Shown one piece after another: positions 50,686 through 59,902 of a stretch of DNA of 64,000 nt. How positions within the stretch are numbered: the stretch's first letter is position 1; every line of letters begins with the position of its first letter. The notes beneath the pieces were generated by a model that saw nothing but the letters and a program-made list of their open reading frames with translations, made no database searches and was not told where the DNA came from. The stretch comes from Methylobacterium iners. GTDB lineage: Bacteria > Pseudomonadota > Alphaproteobacteria > Rhizobiales > Beijerinckiaceae. The position numbers and the translations under genes were made by a program. The DNA lies in contig NZ_BPQP01000089.1 in assembly GCF_022179305.1 (NCBI RefSeq), forward strand, positions 97,206-161,205, read 5' to 3'.

Positions 50686-53600
50686 TCAGTAGCGCGGGTC
50701 GTCGCCGAACAGGTAGTCCGGGTCGCGGCGGCGCGGCCGCGGATAGGTCTCCTCGTCGCCGAAGGGCGAGCGCTGGGTCTGGCCCGGCCAGGGCTGGTAG
50801 CCGCCATACCCTTGCGCGCGCCGGTCGCGGCGCGCGGCCCCGTCGTCGCCGAAGGGATCGAAGATGTCGGCCTGCCGCCCGCGGCGCCCGGTGAGATTGT
50901 CGTAGAGGTCGCCGGAGGCGTCGGCACCGGGCTCGTCGAGGTCGCCGTCCTCGGGCTCCGAGCGCATCGCCATCTCGGTCTCGCGAGGCAGAAGCTTGTA
51001 CTGGGTGTCGGCCATGCGGCCGTCCTTGATCCGGAAATGCTCCAGGAAGCCGCCGTCGGCGAGGCGCTCGCCGCTGCGCGCGTCGATCGGAAGGTCGGCC
51101 AGGTACTGGCGCGCCTCGGGCGAGGGCGGGGCGAGCGGCGTGCGCGGCACGCCGTTCGCCCAGGCCGCCTGCAGGATGGCGCCGGCGATCGGCACCGCGA
51201 GCTTGCCGCCGGTCTGGCCGCGGCCGAGCGTGCGGCGAACCCCGTCGGCATTGTCGTAGCCGACCCAGACCACCACCGTGACCTCGTTGGTGAAGCCCGC
51301 GAACCAGGCGTCGTTCTCGTTCTCGGAGGTGCCGGTCTTGCCCGCGACGTAGGGAGAGGATCGGCTCAGCGCGGCGGCCGTGCCGTGATGGGTGACGCCC
51401 TGGAGCATGGTCTTGAGCTGGTAGAAGGCGACCCGGTCGGCCGAGCCGATCCGGACGGGCTCGCGCGGCTCGCGCCGGTAGACGGGCTTGCCGTCGCGCT
51501 CGACCCCCTCGAGGACGTGCGGCGCGGGCCGGCCGCCCTCGTTGGCGACGGCGGCATAGAACCCGGCGAGGTCGAGCATCCGCACGGGCTGGGAGCCGAG
51601 CACGAAGGGGTAGAAGCGCTCGCACTCGGCGTAGAGCTGCGCCTCCAGCGCGAGGTCGCAGACCCGCTGCAGGCTCGCCGGCGCGGTGGCCGCGATGCCG
51701 CCCTGGAGAAGCCGGGCGGTGACGAGGTTCTTCGAGAATTCGAGGCCCCGGCGCAGGGTCGTCGCCCCGGAGCCGCCGCCATCGTAGTTCTTGGGCGACC
51801 AGGAATCGCCCACGCCCCCGATCGGCGGCAGGGTGACGCCGGTGTCGAGGACGAGGGTGTTGGGCTGCAGGCCCGCGTTGAGCGCCGCGAGGTAGGTGAG
51901 GGGCTTCAGCGTCGAGCCGGGCTGGCGCACGGACTGCGTCACCCGGTTGAGCTGGCTCGCCGGGTAGGAGAAGCCGCCGGCCATCGCGAGAATGCGGCCG
52001 GTGCGGTTCTCCATGACGAGCGCCGCACCCTGGACGACGGGACGCAGGCGGATCTCGGCCCGCGGCGTCTTCGCGCTCGGGTCGCGCAGCTTCACCCGGA
52101 CGACGTCGTAGGGCTGCAGCCGGCCCCGCGCCGGGCCGGGATCGAGGCTCGCGGTGCGGCCGTCGGCGAGCCCCACCTTCGCGGGGCGGCCCTGGCCCGG
52201 ATCGAGCACCACGGCGAGGGGCCAATGCACGTCGTAGAGGGGCGGCCGGGCGCTCCCCAGAGCGCGCTGCCAGGCGGGCTTCGGGGCGGGGGTCTTGGGC
52301 TCGGCGGCTTTGGCCACGACCTTGGCCGCCTTGCGTCCGCCCGCCGCCTTCGACTCGCTCGGCCTGGCCTCAACCGGCTTGACTTCAGCAGGCTTGACTT
52401 CAGCAGGCTTGGCCTCGGGCGCCTTCGCCTCACCGCCGACGATCAGCGGCACGCCGGCCACCGCGCCCTCCGCCGCGGGCGCGGCGCCTTCGAGCTTGCG
52501 AACGGCCTCGGCGAGGTTGAACTCCGGCCCCTCGTAGACCTGGCGCCCCGTCGCCCGCTCGTAATTGGCGAGCCCGTCCTGAAGGGCCGTCTCGGCCGCC
52601 CGCTGGAGGCCGGCATTGATCGTCGAGCGCAGGGTGTAGGAGGCCGAGGTCACGGACTCGAGCCCGGCGAAGGTGCGCGCCTCGCGGGCGAGGTGATCGA
52701 CCACGTAGTAGCCGCTGTCCCGCCGCGCGGTCTCGACGGGCTTGAGGCCGAGCGGGGCGTTGGCGGCTTCCGCGAGCTGGGCGTCGGTGATGACGCCCTC
52801 GTCCTTCATCCGGGCAAGCACGTAGGCGCGGCGTTCCCTTGCCCGCTCCGGGTGCCGGTCCGGGCTGTAGAAGTTCGGCCCCTTGGGCATGCCCGCGATC
52901 AGCGCCGCCTCCGGCACGGTGAGCTGGCCCACCGACTTCCCGAAGTAGGAGCGGGCGGCCATCTCGATGCCGTAGGAATTGCGCCCGAGATAGATCGCGT
53001 TGAGGTAGAGCCCGAGGATCTGGGGCTTGGTGAGCACGCGCTCCAGGCGCGCGGCCACGATCATCTCGCGGATCTTGCGCTCGTAGGTGACGTCGTCGCC
53101 GACCATCAGGTTCTTGACGACCTGCTGCGTGATGGTCGAGCCGCCGGCCGGGCGCCCGGGCGCGGCGAGGTTGCCGATGAAGGCCCGGATCACGCCGCGC
53201 TCGTCGATGCCGCGGTGGCTCTCGAAGCGCTTGTCCTCGGCCGCGACGAAGGCCTTCTGCACCATGGCCGGGACCTCGGCGATGGGCACCACGAGGCGGC
53301 GGCCATTGGCCTCGAAGGCCTCGGCGTAGCGTTTTCCCGCGCCGTCGAGGATGAGGCTGGCGCCGGGGAGTTTGGGGTCCTTCAGCGTCTCGGCCGCCGG
53401 CAGGTCGGCGGCGGCCTTGTTGTAGAAGGCGATCACCTCGGCCGCGTCGAAGGGCGAGTTCGCCGGGTTCTCGCCCTTGCAGAACTGCTTGTAGCTCGTG
53501 TTGAGCTCGGCGATGTCGAGCCCGTGCAGGAGCTTCGGCGCGCCCGCTCCCGCCACCGCGGTCGGGTCCTCCATCGCGGTCGAGATCAGGTCGTCGAGGT

Positions 53601-53775
53601 TGATGTCCTCGATGTCGAAGGCCTTGCGCATGTGGGCGCAGCCGTCGCGCAGGATCTGCACGACTTCCCCCGCATCCTTGGCCGGATCGAAGGCGGTCTT
53701 CACCGCGTCCGGCCGCGTCGTGACCTGGCTCAGCGTCAGCGCGGTGGCGAACAGCTTGATCAGGATGGCGTTCAT
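50686..53775 (-). CDS. Class A penicillin-binding protein (PBP1A family)
   Basis: 1029 residues; bifunctional cell-wall enzyme. Glycosyltransferase domain with catalytic Glu180 (VAAEDKRFESHRGID) and GGSTITQQVVKNLM. Transpeptidase domain with S621-T-L-K (RQPGSTLKPLTY), the SKN triad (EFSKNL) and K813-T-G (VAGKTGTSEN). Unusual parts are an N-terminal 130-residue helical extension in place of a long membrane anchor (only a short hydrophobic start), an Ala/Lys/Pro linker with tandem AEVKP repeats between domains, and a disordered acidic/Arg-rich C-terminal tail of about 110 residues. Adjacent genes do not explain these. Confidence 0.93.
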   Translation of the reverse strand: MNAILIKLFATALTLSQVTTRPDAVKTAFDPAKDAGEVVQILRDGCAHMRKAFDIEDINLDDLISTAMEDPTAVAGAGAPKLLHGLDIAELNTSYKQFCKGENPANSPFDAAEVIAFYNKAAADLPAAETLKDPKLPGASLILDGAGKRYAEAFEANGRRLVVPIAEVPAMVQKAFVAAEDKRFESHRGIDERGVIRAFIGNLAAPGRPAGGSTITQQVVKNLMVGDDVTYERKIREMIVAARLERVLTKPQILGLYLNAIYLGRNSYGIEMAARSYFGKSVGQLTVPEAALIAGMPKGPNFYSPDRHPERARERRAYVLARMKDEGVITDAQLAEAANAPLGLKPVETARRDSGYYVVDHLAREARTFAGLESVTSASYTLRSTINAGLQRAAETALQDGLANYERATGRQVYEGPEFNLAEAVRKLEGAAPAAEGAVAGVPLIVGGEAKAPEAKPAEVKPAEVKPVEARPSESKAAGGRKAAKVVAKAAEPKTPAPKPAWQRALGSARPPLYDVHWPLAVVLDPGQGRPAKVGLADGRTASLDPGPARGRLQPYDVVRVKLRDPSAKTPRAEIRLRPVVQGAALVMENRTGRILAMAGGFSYPASQLNRVTQSVRQPGSTLKPLTYLAALNAGLQPNTLVLDTGVTLPPIGGVGDSWSPKNYDGGGSGATTLRRGLEFSKNLVTARLLQGGIAATAPASLQRVCDLALEAQLYAECERFYPFVLGSQPVRMLDLAGFYAAVANEGGRPAPHVLEGVERDGKPVYRREPREPVRIGSADRVAFYQLKTMLQGVTHHGTAAALSRSSPYVAGKTGTSENENDAWFAGFTNEVTVVVWVGYDNADGVRRTLGRGQTGGKLAVPIAGAILQAAWANGVPRTPLAPPSPEARQYLADLPIDARSGERLADGGFLEHFRIKDGRMADTQYKLLPRETEMAMRSEPEDGDLDEPGADASGDLYDNLTGRRGRQADIFDPFGDDGAARRDRRAQGYGGYQPWPGQTQRSPFGDEETYPRPRRRDPDYLFGDDPRY

Positions 53776-53936
53776 CGAGCCTCAAGGCACCGGTGTCACG
53801 GACGCGGGCGTGCCATCCTCATGGAGCGGCGCCCATGAACATGGGGTGCACAAGGCGGCTGTTTTATGGAGAGTCACCGCGTGGTGGGCATCTCATGCCG
53901 CATCCGCTTGATCGCCGCGGTTCGGTGCGCGTCCTC

Positions 53937-54118
53937 CTCTCCCCGCTGGGCGGGGAGAGGGCTGCATGGACCCCGTCGTCCATGCAGCGAGTGGAGCGAG
54001 GGTCAGGGGGCCCTCCGCGTGAGGCTCGTCCGGAAACACCCCCTCACCCTCGGCTGTCGCCTTGCTTTGCCGACGACAAGGTCGTCAAAGCCCTCTCCCC
54101 GCCCGGCGGGGAGAGGGG
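53937..54118. repeat. Composite palindromic repeat, family B copy 2
   Basis: The 379-base gap 53776-54154 has no gene that I can see. It holds CTCTCCCCGC-TGG-GCGGGGAGAG (53937-53959), a perfect GCTGCATGGAC-N6-GTCCATGCAGC hairpin (53961-53988), CGACGAC-AAG-GTCGTC (54071-54086 area) and CCCTCTCCCCGCC-CGGCGGGGAGAGGG (54091-54117). It is a mosaic related to the element at 44066-44150. Confidence 0.6.
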
Positions 54119-54154
54119 TACGCGCACGACCGAGCCAATCAATCGGAACTCGTC

Positions 54155-54742
54155 TCAGCTCTTCGGCGCGATCGTGAACGGCTGCTCGAAGGTCGAGGTC
54201 TTCGCGCTGCCCTTGTCGCGCAGCGTGTAGACCAGGATGTACTTGCCCGGTTCGGCACCGCTGATCGACATCGTCACGCTGAGGAACAGCTCCCGGTTCT
54301 TGAAGCGGCTCGTGAAATCGAAGCTCTGGAAGGCGTCCTGGCCGCCGAGGATCTTGCCGTCCGCCGACTTGATCGCGAAGTCCAGGGTGAGCCCGAACTG
54401 GTAGGTGCCGTCCGCGCCCGGCTTCCAGCTGTAGCCGACCGGCTCCACGTAGGTGAGGAGCTTCTCGCCGGGCGCGAAGACGTTCGTGGGACGCTCGGCG
54501 TAGCCGCCATAGAGGCTCGCCGGCGCGCTCACGAAGAGGGCGCGCCGCTGCGTGAGCGGCATCTTCTCCCAGGCCTCGGTCACGGCGCGGTCGAGGGCGT
54601 CGATCTCCGCGAGCGTCGGGGCTCCCGCCGCCGGCTTGCCGATCTCGATCCGGCCGCCCGACCCGCCGGCCTGGGCGCCGCCCGCGGCGGTCCCGAGGCA
54701 GAGGAGGAGGGCCAGGGCCCGACCGCGCTTCAGTCCCGACAT
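54155..54742 (-). CDS. Exported uncharacterised protein
   Basis: 195 residues. ATG 54742 gives a signal peptide (KRGRALALLLCLGTAAGGAQA). The mature part begins with a Gly-rich stretch, then a helix (TLAEIDALDRAVTEAWEKMPL) and a beta-rich domain (TYVEPVGYSWKPG, YQFGLTLDFAIKSADGKIL, FLSVTMSISGAEPGKYILVYTLRDKGS) that looks like a small immunoglobulin-type or 'ligand-binding' periplasmic domain. No family named. The upstream frame to 54928 runs through a repeat and is rejected. Confidence 0.65.
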   Translation of the reverse strand: MSGLKRGRALALLLCLGTAAGGAQAGGSGGRIEIGKPAAGAPTLAEIDALDRAVTEAWEKMPLTQRRALFVSAPASLYGGYAERPTNVFAPGEKLLTYVEPVGYSWKPGADGTYQFGLTLDFAIKSADGKILGGQDAFQSFDFTSRFKNRELFLSVTMSISGAEPGKYILVYTLRDKGSAKTSTFEQPFTIAPKS

Positions 54743-54867
54743 CCTGGTCCCCCGATCGTCTCGACGCCCGGCAGGGTCATGCCGCGCTCGCGATAAAGTC
54801 AAGCTTCGCTTGGGCGGAGGCGGGCGCCCATACCGCCGGCGATGGCGCATGTCCGCCGCCGCGGCTC

Positions 54868-54976
54868 TCTCCTCCCCCTTGTGGGGAGGCGTAGGAGGTG
54901 GGGGTGGCGGGGTGACCCTGCCGCTCACCAGGCGGAACCACCCCCACCCCGAACCCCTCCCCGCAAGGGGGAGGGG
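54868..54976. repeat. Palindromic intergenic repeat, family A copy 2
   Basis: Same design as the element at 50541-50650 but inverted: CTCCTCCCCCTTGTGGGGAGG at the left, GGAGGTGGGGGTGG and CCACCCCCACCCCG inside, CCCCTCCCCGCAAGGGGGAGGGG at the right. It lies in the 362-base gap 54743-55104, which holds no other visible feature. Confidence 0.75.
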
Positions 54977-55104
54977 ACGCGCCTCGGCGGGTCGGGTAGC
55001 GCGAAACCATGCCGGCGATCACGGCGCGAGCGAACCCGCTCGACCCAATCGCCCGCTGCCGCGTTGTGCCCCGGGCGCACTCCGTGCCCTCGGGGGACGC
55101 CTGC

Positions 55105-56769
55105 ATGATCAAGGATCTCTGGTACAAGAACGCCATCGTCTACTGCCTGTCGGTGCGCAGCTTCCAGGATTCCAACGGCGACGGGATCGGCGATTTCGAG
55201 GGGCTGGAGCGCCGGCTCGACTACCTGCAGGGGCTCGGGGTCACCGCGGTCTGGCTGATGCCGTTCCAGCCCTCGCCCAAGCGGGATGGCGGCTACGACG
55301 TCGCCGACCATTACGGCGTCGACCCGGATTACGGCTCGCTCGGCGATTTCGTCGCCTTCACGCATGCGGCCAAGCAGCGGGGCCTCAGGGTCATGATCGA
55401 CCTCGTGGTCAACCACACCTCCGACCAGCATCCCTGGTTCAAGGCGGCCCGCGCGGACCCGGACTCACCCTATCGCGACTGGTACGTCTGGTCGGACAAG
55501 AAGCCGGCCAGCGCCGACGAGGGCATGGTCTTTCCCGGCGTCCAGACCACGACCTGGACCTACGACGAGCGGGCGAAAGCCTATTACTTCCACCGCTTCA
55601 TGCCCTTCCAGCCCGACCTCAACACCGCCCACCCTGCGGTGCAGGCCGAGATCCTGAAGATCATGGGCTTCTGGATCGAGCTCGGCGTCTCCGGCTTCCG
55701 GATGGACGCGGTGCCCTTCGTCATCGCGAAGAAGGGTCCCGAGGTGAAGGGCGAGCCGATCGAGCAGTTCGACATGCTGCGCGAATTCCGCGAGTTCCTG
55801 CAATGGCGGCAGGGCGACGCCATCATCCTGGGCGAGGCCAACATCCTGCCCCGCCAGGACATGGACTATTTCGGCGACGATGCCGACCGGCTGCACATGC
55901 TCTTCAACTTCCCCGTCAACCAGGGGCTGTTCTACGCGCTGGCCATGGGCGACCACGATCCCCTGGTCAAGGCGCTGAAGAAGACCGCGCACCGTCCGGC
56001 CTCGACGCAATGGGCGATGTTCCTGCGCAACCACGACGAGCTCGACCTCGGCCGCCTCAGCGAGAAGCGCCGCGAGGCGGTGTTTTCGGCCTTCGGGCCG
56101 GAGCCCGACATGCAGCTCTACGACCGAGGCATCCGACGCCGCCTCGCGCCGATGCTGGGCGGCGACCAGCGCCGGCTGGAACTCGCCTACAGCCTCATGT
56201 TCACGATGCCCGGCACCCCGGTGATGCGCTACGGCGACGAGATCGGCATGGGCGACGACCTCACGCTGAAGGAGCGCGAATGCGCCCGCACGCCGATGCA
56301 ATGGACGGGCGAGGCGCAAGCCGGCTTCACCACGAGCGCCCGCCCGACGATGCCGCTCATCGCGGAGGGCGCCTACGGCTACCCCCACGTCAACGTCGCC
56401 TCCCAGCGCCACGACCCGGATTCGCTCCTCAACTGGATGGAGCGCATCATCCGCACCCGCAAGGAGGTGCCGGAGATCGGCTGGGGCGATTTCTCCGTCG
56501 TCGAGACCGGCGCGGACGCGGTGCTCGGGCTGCGCTACGAGTGGCGCGGCAGCGCCGTCCTCTGCCTGCACAACCTCGACACCAACCCCGTTGAGATCAC
56601 GCTGTCGGCCTCCGCCGCCGGGCCGGACGGCGCGCTGCTCATCGATCTCCTCACGGGCAAGCGCAGCGAGGCCGAGCGCGGCCGTCACCGCATCCTGATG
56701 GAGGGCTACGGCTATCACTGGTTCCGCGTCGGCGGGCTGGACGCGCCGCTGAAGCGGAAGTTGGCTTAG
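55105..56769 (+). CDS. GH13 trehalose-synthase-like enzyme
   Basis: 554 residues, alpha-amylase family. Catalytic residues: Asp201 (GFRMDAVPF), Glu244 (IILGEANIL) and Asp311 (FLRNHDELDLG). The pattern WYKNAIVYCLSVRSFQDSNGDGIGDF at the start and LYDRGIRRRLAPML late in the protein match trehalose synthase (TreS), which converts maltose to trehalose or passes glucose units from maltose. It differs from typical TreS in details (YCLSVRSF for YEVHVRAF), so other alpha-glucosyl transfer is possible. ATG 55105 is placed right before the conserved N-terminus. It stands alone between two family A repeats. Confidence 0.85.
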   Translation: MIKDLWYKNAIVYCLSVRSFQDSNGDGIGDFEGLERRLDYLQGLGVTAVWLMPFQPSPKRDGGYDVADHYGVDPDYGSLGDFVAFTHAAKQRGLRVMIDLVVNHTSDQHPWFKAARADPDSPYRDWYVWSDKKPASADEGMVFPGVQTTTWTYDERAKAYYFHRFMPFQPDLNTAHPAVQAEILKIMGFWIELGVSGFRMDAVPFVIAKKGPEVKGEPIEQFDMLREFREFLQWRQGDAIILGEANILPRQDMDYFGDDADRLHMLFNFPVNQGLFYALAMGDHDPLVKALKKTAHRPASTQWAMFLRNHDELDLGRLSEKRREAVFSAFGPEPDMQLYDRGIRRRLAPMLGGDQRRLELAYSLMFTMPGTPVMRYGDEIGMGDDLTLKERECARTPMQWTGEAQAGFTTSARPTMPLIAEGAYGYPHVNVASQRHDPDSLLNWMERIIRTRKEVPEIGWGDFSVVETGADAVLGLRYEWRGSAVLCLHNLDTNPVEITLSASAAGPDGALLIDLLTGKRSEAERGRHRILMEGYGYHWFRVGGLDAPLKRKLA

Positions 56770-56772
56770 CGC

Positions 56773-56882
56773 CTCTCCTCCCCTTGTGGGGAGGAGTTGG
56801 AGGTGGGGGTGGCTGGGTGACCCTGCTGCAGCGGCCAGCGGAACCACCCCCACCCCTACCCCTCCCCACAAGGGGGAGGGGA
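56773..56882. repeat. Palindromic intergenic repeat, family A copy 3
   Basis: Same orientation as copy 2. It fills the whole space between the convergent treS-like and phoX genes (56770-56890), where its end hairpins could also serve as a two-way terminator. Confidence 0.75.
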
Positions 56883-56890
56883 CGCTCCGG

Positions 56891-58879
56891 TCAGGTCCCG
56901 ACCCGGCCGCCGCCCTGCTTGGTGATCGCGACCACCGCCGGGCGCGGGGGCACGCCGTCGCGAAAGTCCGGCCAGCGGGTCGCGGGTGCCTCGAAGGTGG
57001 CGGGCGCCGCGTTCGGGTCCTCCTCGTCGGCCTCGCCGGGGTGCTGGATGGCGACGAAGAAGGTGGTGTCGTCGGGGGTGAAGTAGGGGCCGCACAGCTC
57101 GGCGCCGTTGGGTACCCGGAAGAAGTGCTTGGAGGTGCCCCGGCCCGCGCCCTCCGTCTCCATCGCCCAAACGCCGTCGGCGCGGCCCGTCTTGGAGGCG
57201 GAATTGCCGTCGGTGGCCACCCAGAGCCGGCCCTGCGCATCAACCGAGCAGTTGTCGGGCATGCCGAACCAGCCGTCCCGCGTCGTCGCCGAGGAGAAGG
57301 TCGCGCCGACCGCGGCGATGGAGGGATCGCCGCAGCGGACCAGGATCTCCCAGCCGAAGCCCCGGGCCGCGTGGTCGCCGCCGTCGGGGGTGAACTCGAC
57401 GATGTGCCCGAAGCGGTTGTCGCCGCGCGGGTTCGCCGCGTCGGCCTGGTCGGCCTTGCGCGAGACGTTGTTCGTCAGCATCACGTAGACCTTGCCCGTC
57501 TTCGGATTGGCCTCGACGTCCTCGGGCCGGTCCATCTTGGTGGCGCCGAGCAGGTCTGCGGCGAGGCGGGTCTCGATCAGCACGTCGGCCTGGCTCGCGA
57601 AGCCGTTCTCAGGCGTCAGCGGCCCGGTGCCGTGGACGAGGGGCAGCCAGGTGCCGCGCCCGTCCGCGTCGAAGCGGGCGACGTGGAGGGTGCCGCGATC
57701 GAGGATGTCGCGGTTGGCCTTCGGGTCCGCGGCGACGGCGGCCTCGGTGACGAACTTGTAGACGTAGTCGAAGCGCTGGTCGTCGCCCTGGTAGACGACG
57801 TATCGGCCGCCCTTGGCGACGATGCCCGCCGCGCCCTCGTGCTTGAAGCGGCCCATGGCGGTGCGCTTCACCGGCGTCGAGGTCGGATCGAACGGGTCGA
57901 TCTCGACGACCCAGCCGAAGCGGTTGGCCTCGTTGGGCTCCTTCGTCACGTCGAAGCGCTCGTGGAAGCGGCCCCAGGCATAGGCGTTGGCCGGCAGGCC
58001 GAGGCGCTTGTAGTTCTTCGCCTCGGGCGCGTCCTCGGGCAGCTTGCCGGAGAAGTAGTAGTTGATGTTCTCCTCGCAGGTGAGCCACGTCCCCCAAGGC
58101 GTTGTGCCGCCGGCGCAGTTGTTGATCATGCCGAGCACCGTCCGGCCGGCCGGATCGGCCTGGGTCCGCATGCGCTCCGAGCCTGCGGCGGGGCCCGAGA
58201 TCGTCATCGGGGTCATGGCCGTGATGCGGCGGGCGTAGGGTGAATCGGGCACCACCGCCCACTTGCCGTCCACCCGGCGGACCTCGATGACCGAGCCGCC
58301 ATGGGCGGCCATCTCGATGTCGACGAGGGCCTGGTTCATGCCCTTGAAGGCGACGCCCTTGGTGTCCTGCCGGCCGAGGCCGGGGAACATCAGCTCCTCG
58401 TTCGTGTATTCGTGGTTCACGACGAGCAGGCCGTGGGCGGCAGGGTCGGCGGCGCCCGGCATCGGGAAGTAGCCGACGAAGTCGTTGTTGTAGCCGAACT
58501 GCTTGGCTTGGGCCTCGGCCGACTGGTTCTGCGGATCGAAGGCCGGCGCGCCGGGCAGCACCGGGTCACCCCAGCGGATCAGCACCTCGGCGTCGTGGCC
58601 GGGCGCGACGTGGTGGCGCTCGTCGGTGCCCGCCTTCAGCTCCGTGAAGGGAAAGAGCGGGGCCGGCGCGCCGTCGGCGGCCTGGGCCGCGCCGGCGGCG
58701 AGCGCGCGGGGCGTCACCACCGCCGCGATGGCCCCGACGCCGAGAAGCCCGCGCAGCAGGTCGCGCCGGTCGAACCGGGCCGCGACCACGTCGCCGAAGG
58801 TCGGGTTGGCGCTCGGGTTGGCGCCGATATCCTCGCCGTCCTCGGCGGCCTGCGAGCGGGTGCGCATCGGCTCGGTCAT
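56891..58879 (-). CDS. phoX: PhoX-family alkaline phosphatase
   Basis: 662 residues. A Tat signal is present: twin arginines 38-39 (FDRRDLLRGLLGVG) before a hydrophobic stretch ending ALAAGAAQA, so it is exported folded, as fits a metalloenzyme. PhoX uses calcium and iron to release phosphate from phosphoesters. Family segments include LLVVNHEYTNEELMFPG, NNCAGGTTPWGTWLTCEEN, VEIDPFDPTSTPVKRTAMGRFKHEGA and PENGFASQADVLIETRLAADLLGATKMDRPEDV-type strands. The N-terminal 30 residues before the Tat motif are unusually long. No clear Pho box is seen upstream. Confidence 0.9.
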   Translation of the reverse strand: MTEPMRTRSQAAEDGEDIGANPSANPTFGDVVAARFDRRDLLRGLLGVGAIAAVVTPRALAAGAAQAADGAPAPLFPFTELKAGTDERHHVAPGHDAEVLIRWGDPVLPGAPAFDPQNQSAEAQAKQFGYNNDFVGYFPMPGAADPAAHGLLVVNHEYTNEELMFPGLGRQDTKGVAFKGMNQALVDIEMAAHGGSVIEVRRVDGKWAVVPDSPYARRITAMTPMTISGPAAGSERMRTQADPAGRTVLGMINNCAGGTTPWGTWLTCEENINYYFSGKLPEDAPEAKNYKRLGLPANAYAWGRFHERFDVTKEPNEANRFGWVVEIDPFDPTSTPVKRTAMGRFKHEGAAGIVAKGGRYVVYQGDDQRFDYVYKFVTEAAVAADPKANRDILDRGTLHVARFDADGRGTWLPLVHGTGPLTPENGFASQADVLIETRLAADLLGATKMDRPEDVEANPKTGKVYVMLTNNVSRKADQADAANPRGDNRFGHIVEFTPDGGDHAARGFGWEILVRCGDPSIAAVGATFSSATTRDGWFGMPDNCSVDAQGRLWVATDGNSASKTGRADGVWAMETEGAGRGTSKHFFRVPNGAELCGPYFTPDDTTFFVAIQHPGEADEEDPNAAPATFEAPATRWPDFRDGVPPRPAVVAITKQGGGRVGT

Positions 58880-58958
58880 CGCGTCAGTCTCACTGTCTCA
58901 TTCCTCGATCGACCTGGGACTAAAACGCCTGCATGGCACGCGCATGACGGCGACCGGA

Positions 58959-59798
58959 TCAGCGCTCGCCCGCCGCGCGGAAGGCGCTCGCGAGAATCCG
59001 GCGGGTCGGTCCGTCGAGGCGGCTGAGCAGCACCACCCGCCCCGTCGGCAGGGGCGGCAGGCCGTGGTCGACGGCGACGCAGCCCTCCGGCAGATGCCGG
59101 CGTCCGAAGGTGCCGATCCCGAGCCCCGCGGCGACGGCCGCCTGCAGCGCGGAGACCGAGCCGCCGAGGAAGGCCTGGCGCCAGGGGCGCCCCGCCGCGT
59201 CGAGGGCGCCGGTCGCGGCGGTCTTCACGCCGCAGGGACCGTGCAGGGCGACGAGGGGGACGGGCTCGCGCTCGTCCCAGTCCAGGCTCGGGGCCGCCGC
59301 CCAGGCGAGGGGATCCTCGAACAGCGCCGTTCCGTCGCGCCGGCCGCTCTCCTGCCGGACGATCGCCGCGTCGGCCTCGCCGCGGTCGTAGGCCGCCCGC
59401 ATCGCGCTCGAGAGCCCGACGACCACGTCCGGCGCCAGCAGCGGCAGGGCGCTGCGCAAGCCCGTCAGCGCCGCGGCGAGGCGGCCGCCCGCGGCGTGGT
59501 CGCTGACGGCGAGGCGGATCGTCGAGCGCCCGGCGCCGCCCTCCATCTCCGCGACCGCCCGGTCATGGGCGGCCAGGATCGTGCGGGCATGGGCGAGAAG
59601 GCGCGTTCCCTCCGGCGTCAGCCCGACCGCGCGCGGCGTGCGGGCCATCAGGCGGCGGCCGACGCGCTCCTCCAGCCGGGCGATGCGCAGCGAGATCGCC
59701 GATTGCGTGGCGCCAAGGCAGGTGCCCGCCGCCGTGAAGCTGCGGAGGTCGGCCGCCGCCACGAAGGCGCGGAGCTGGTCGAGGTCGAGGCTGCGCAT
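58959..59798 (-). CDS. LysR-family regulator
   Basis: 279 residues. N-terminal winged helix: LDLDQLRAFVAAADLRSFTAA, then QSAISLRIARLEERVGRRLMAR. The effector-binding domain follows, residues about 90-275. It diverges from a tautomerase gene with a 104-bp gap, the common layout for LysR proteins controlling their neighbour. A weak ATT-N8-AAAT element (59805-59819) lies in that gap. Inducer unknown. Confidence 0.9.
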   Translation of the reverse strand: MRSLDLDQLRAFVAAADLRSFTAAGTCLGATQSAISLRIARLEERVGRRLMARTPRAVGLTPEGTRLLAHARTILAAHDRAVAEMEGGAGRSTIRLAVSDHAAGGRLAAALTGLRSALPLLAPDVVVGLSSAMRAAYDRGEADAAIVRQESGRRDGTALFEDPLAWAAAPSLDWDEREPVPLVALHGPCGVKTAATGALDAAGRPWRQAFLGGSVSALQAAVAAGLGIGTFGRRHLPEGCVAVDHGLPPLPTGRVVLLSRLDGPTRRILASAFRAAGER

Positions 59799-59902
59799 TC
59801 CGTCATTCGTATCGCAAATCTCTGGAAGTGCAAAAACTCGTTTCTCAAATGATGCGGCGCGGGCGAGAACGGCCTCGTTGCCACACGCGAGGAGTCGCCG
59901 AC

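Noticed and set aside
52370-52440. Possible CRISPR-like repeat in the penicillin-binding protein gene
   Set aside because: These are short tandem codon repeats that encode the AEVKP linker, with no spacers.
54743-54928. N-terminal extension of the exported protein at 54155-54742
   Set aside because: It is encoded by repeat sequence and hides a clear signal peptide that starts at 54742.
59805-59819. LysR binding site between the divergent genes
   Set aside because: ATT-N8-AAAT is a poor match to a T-N11-A palindrome; kept only as a remark under the regulator.
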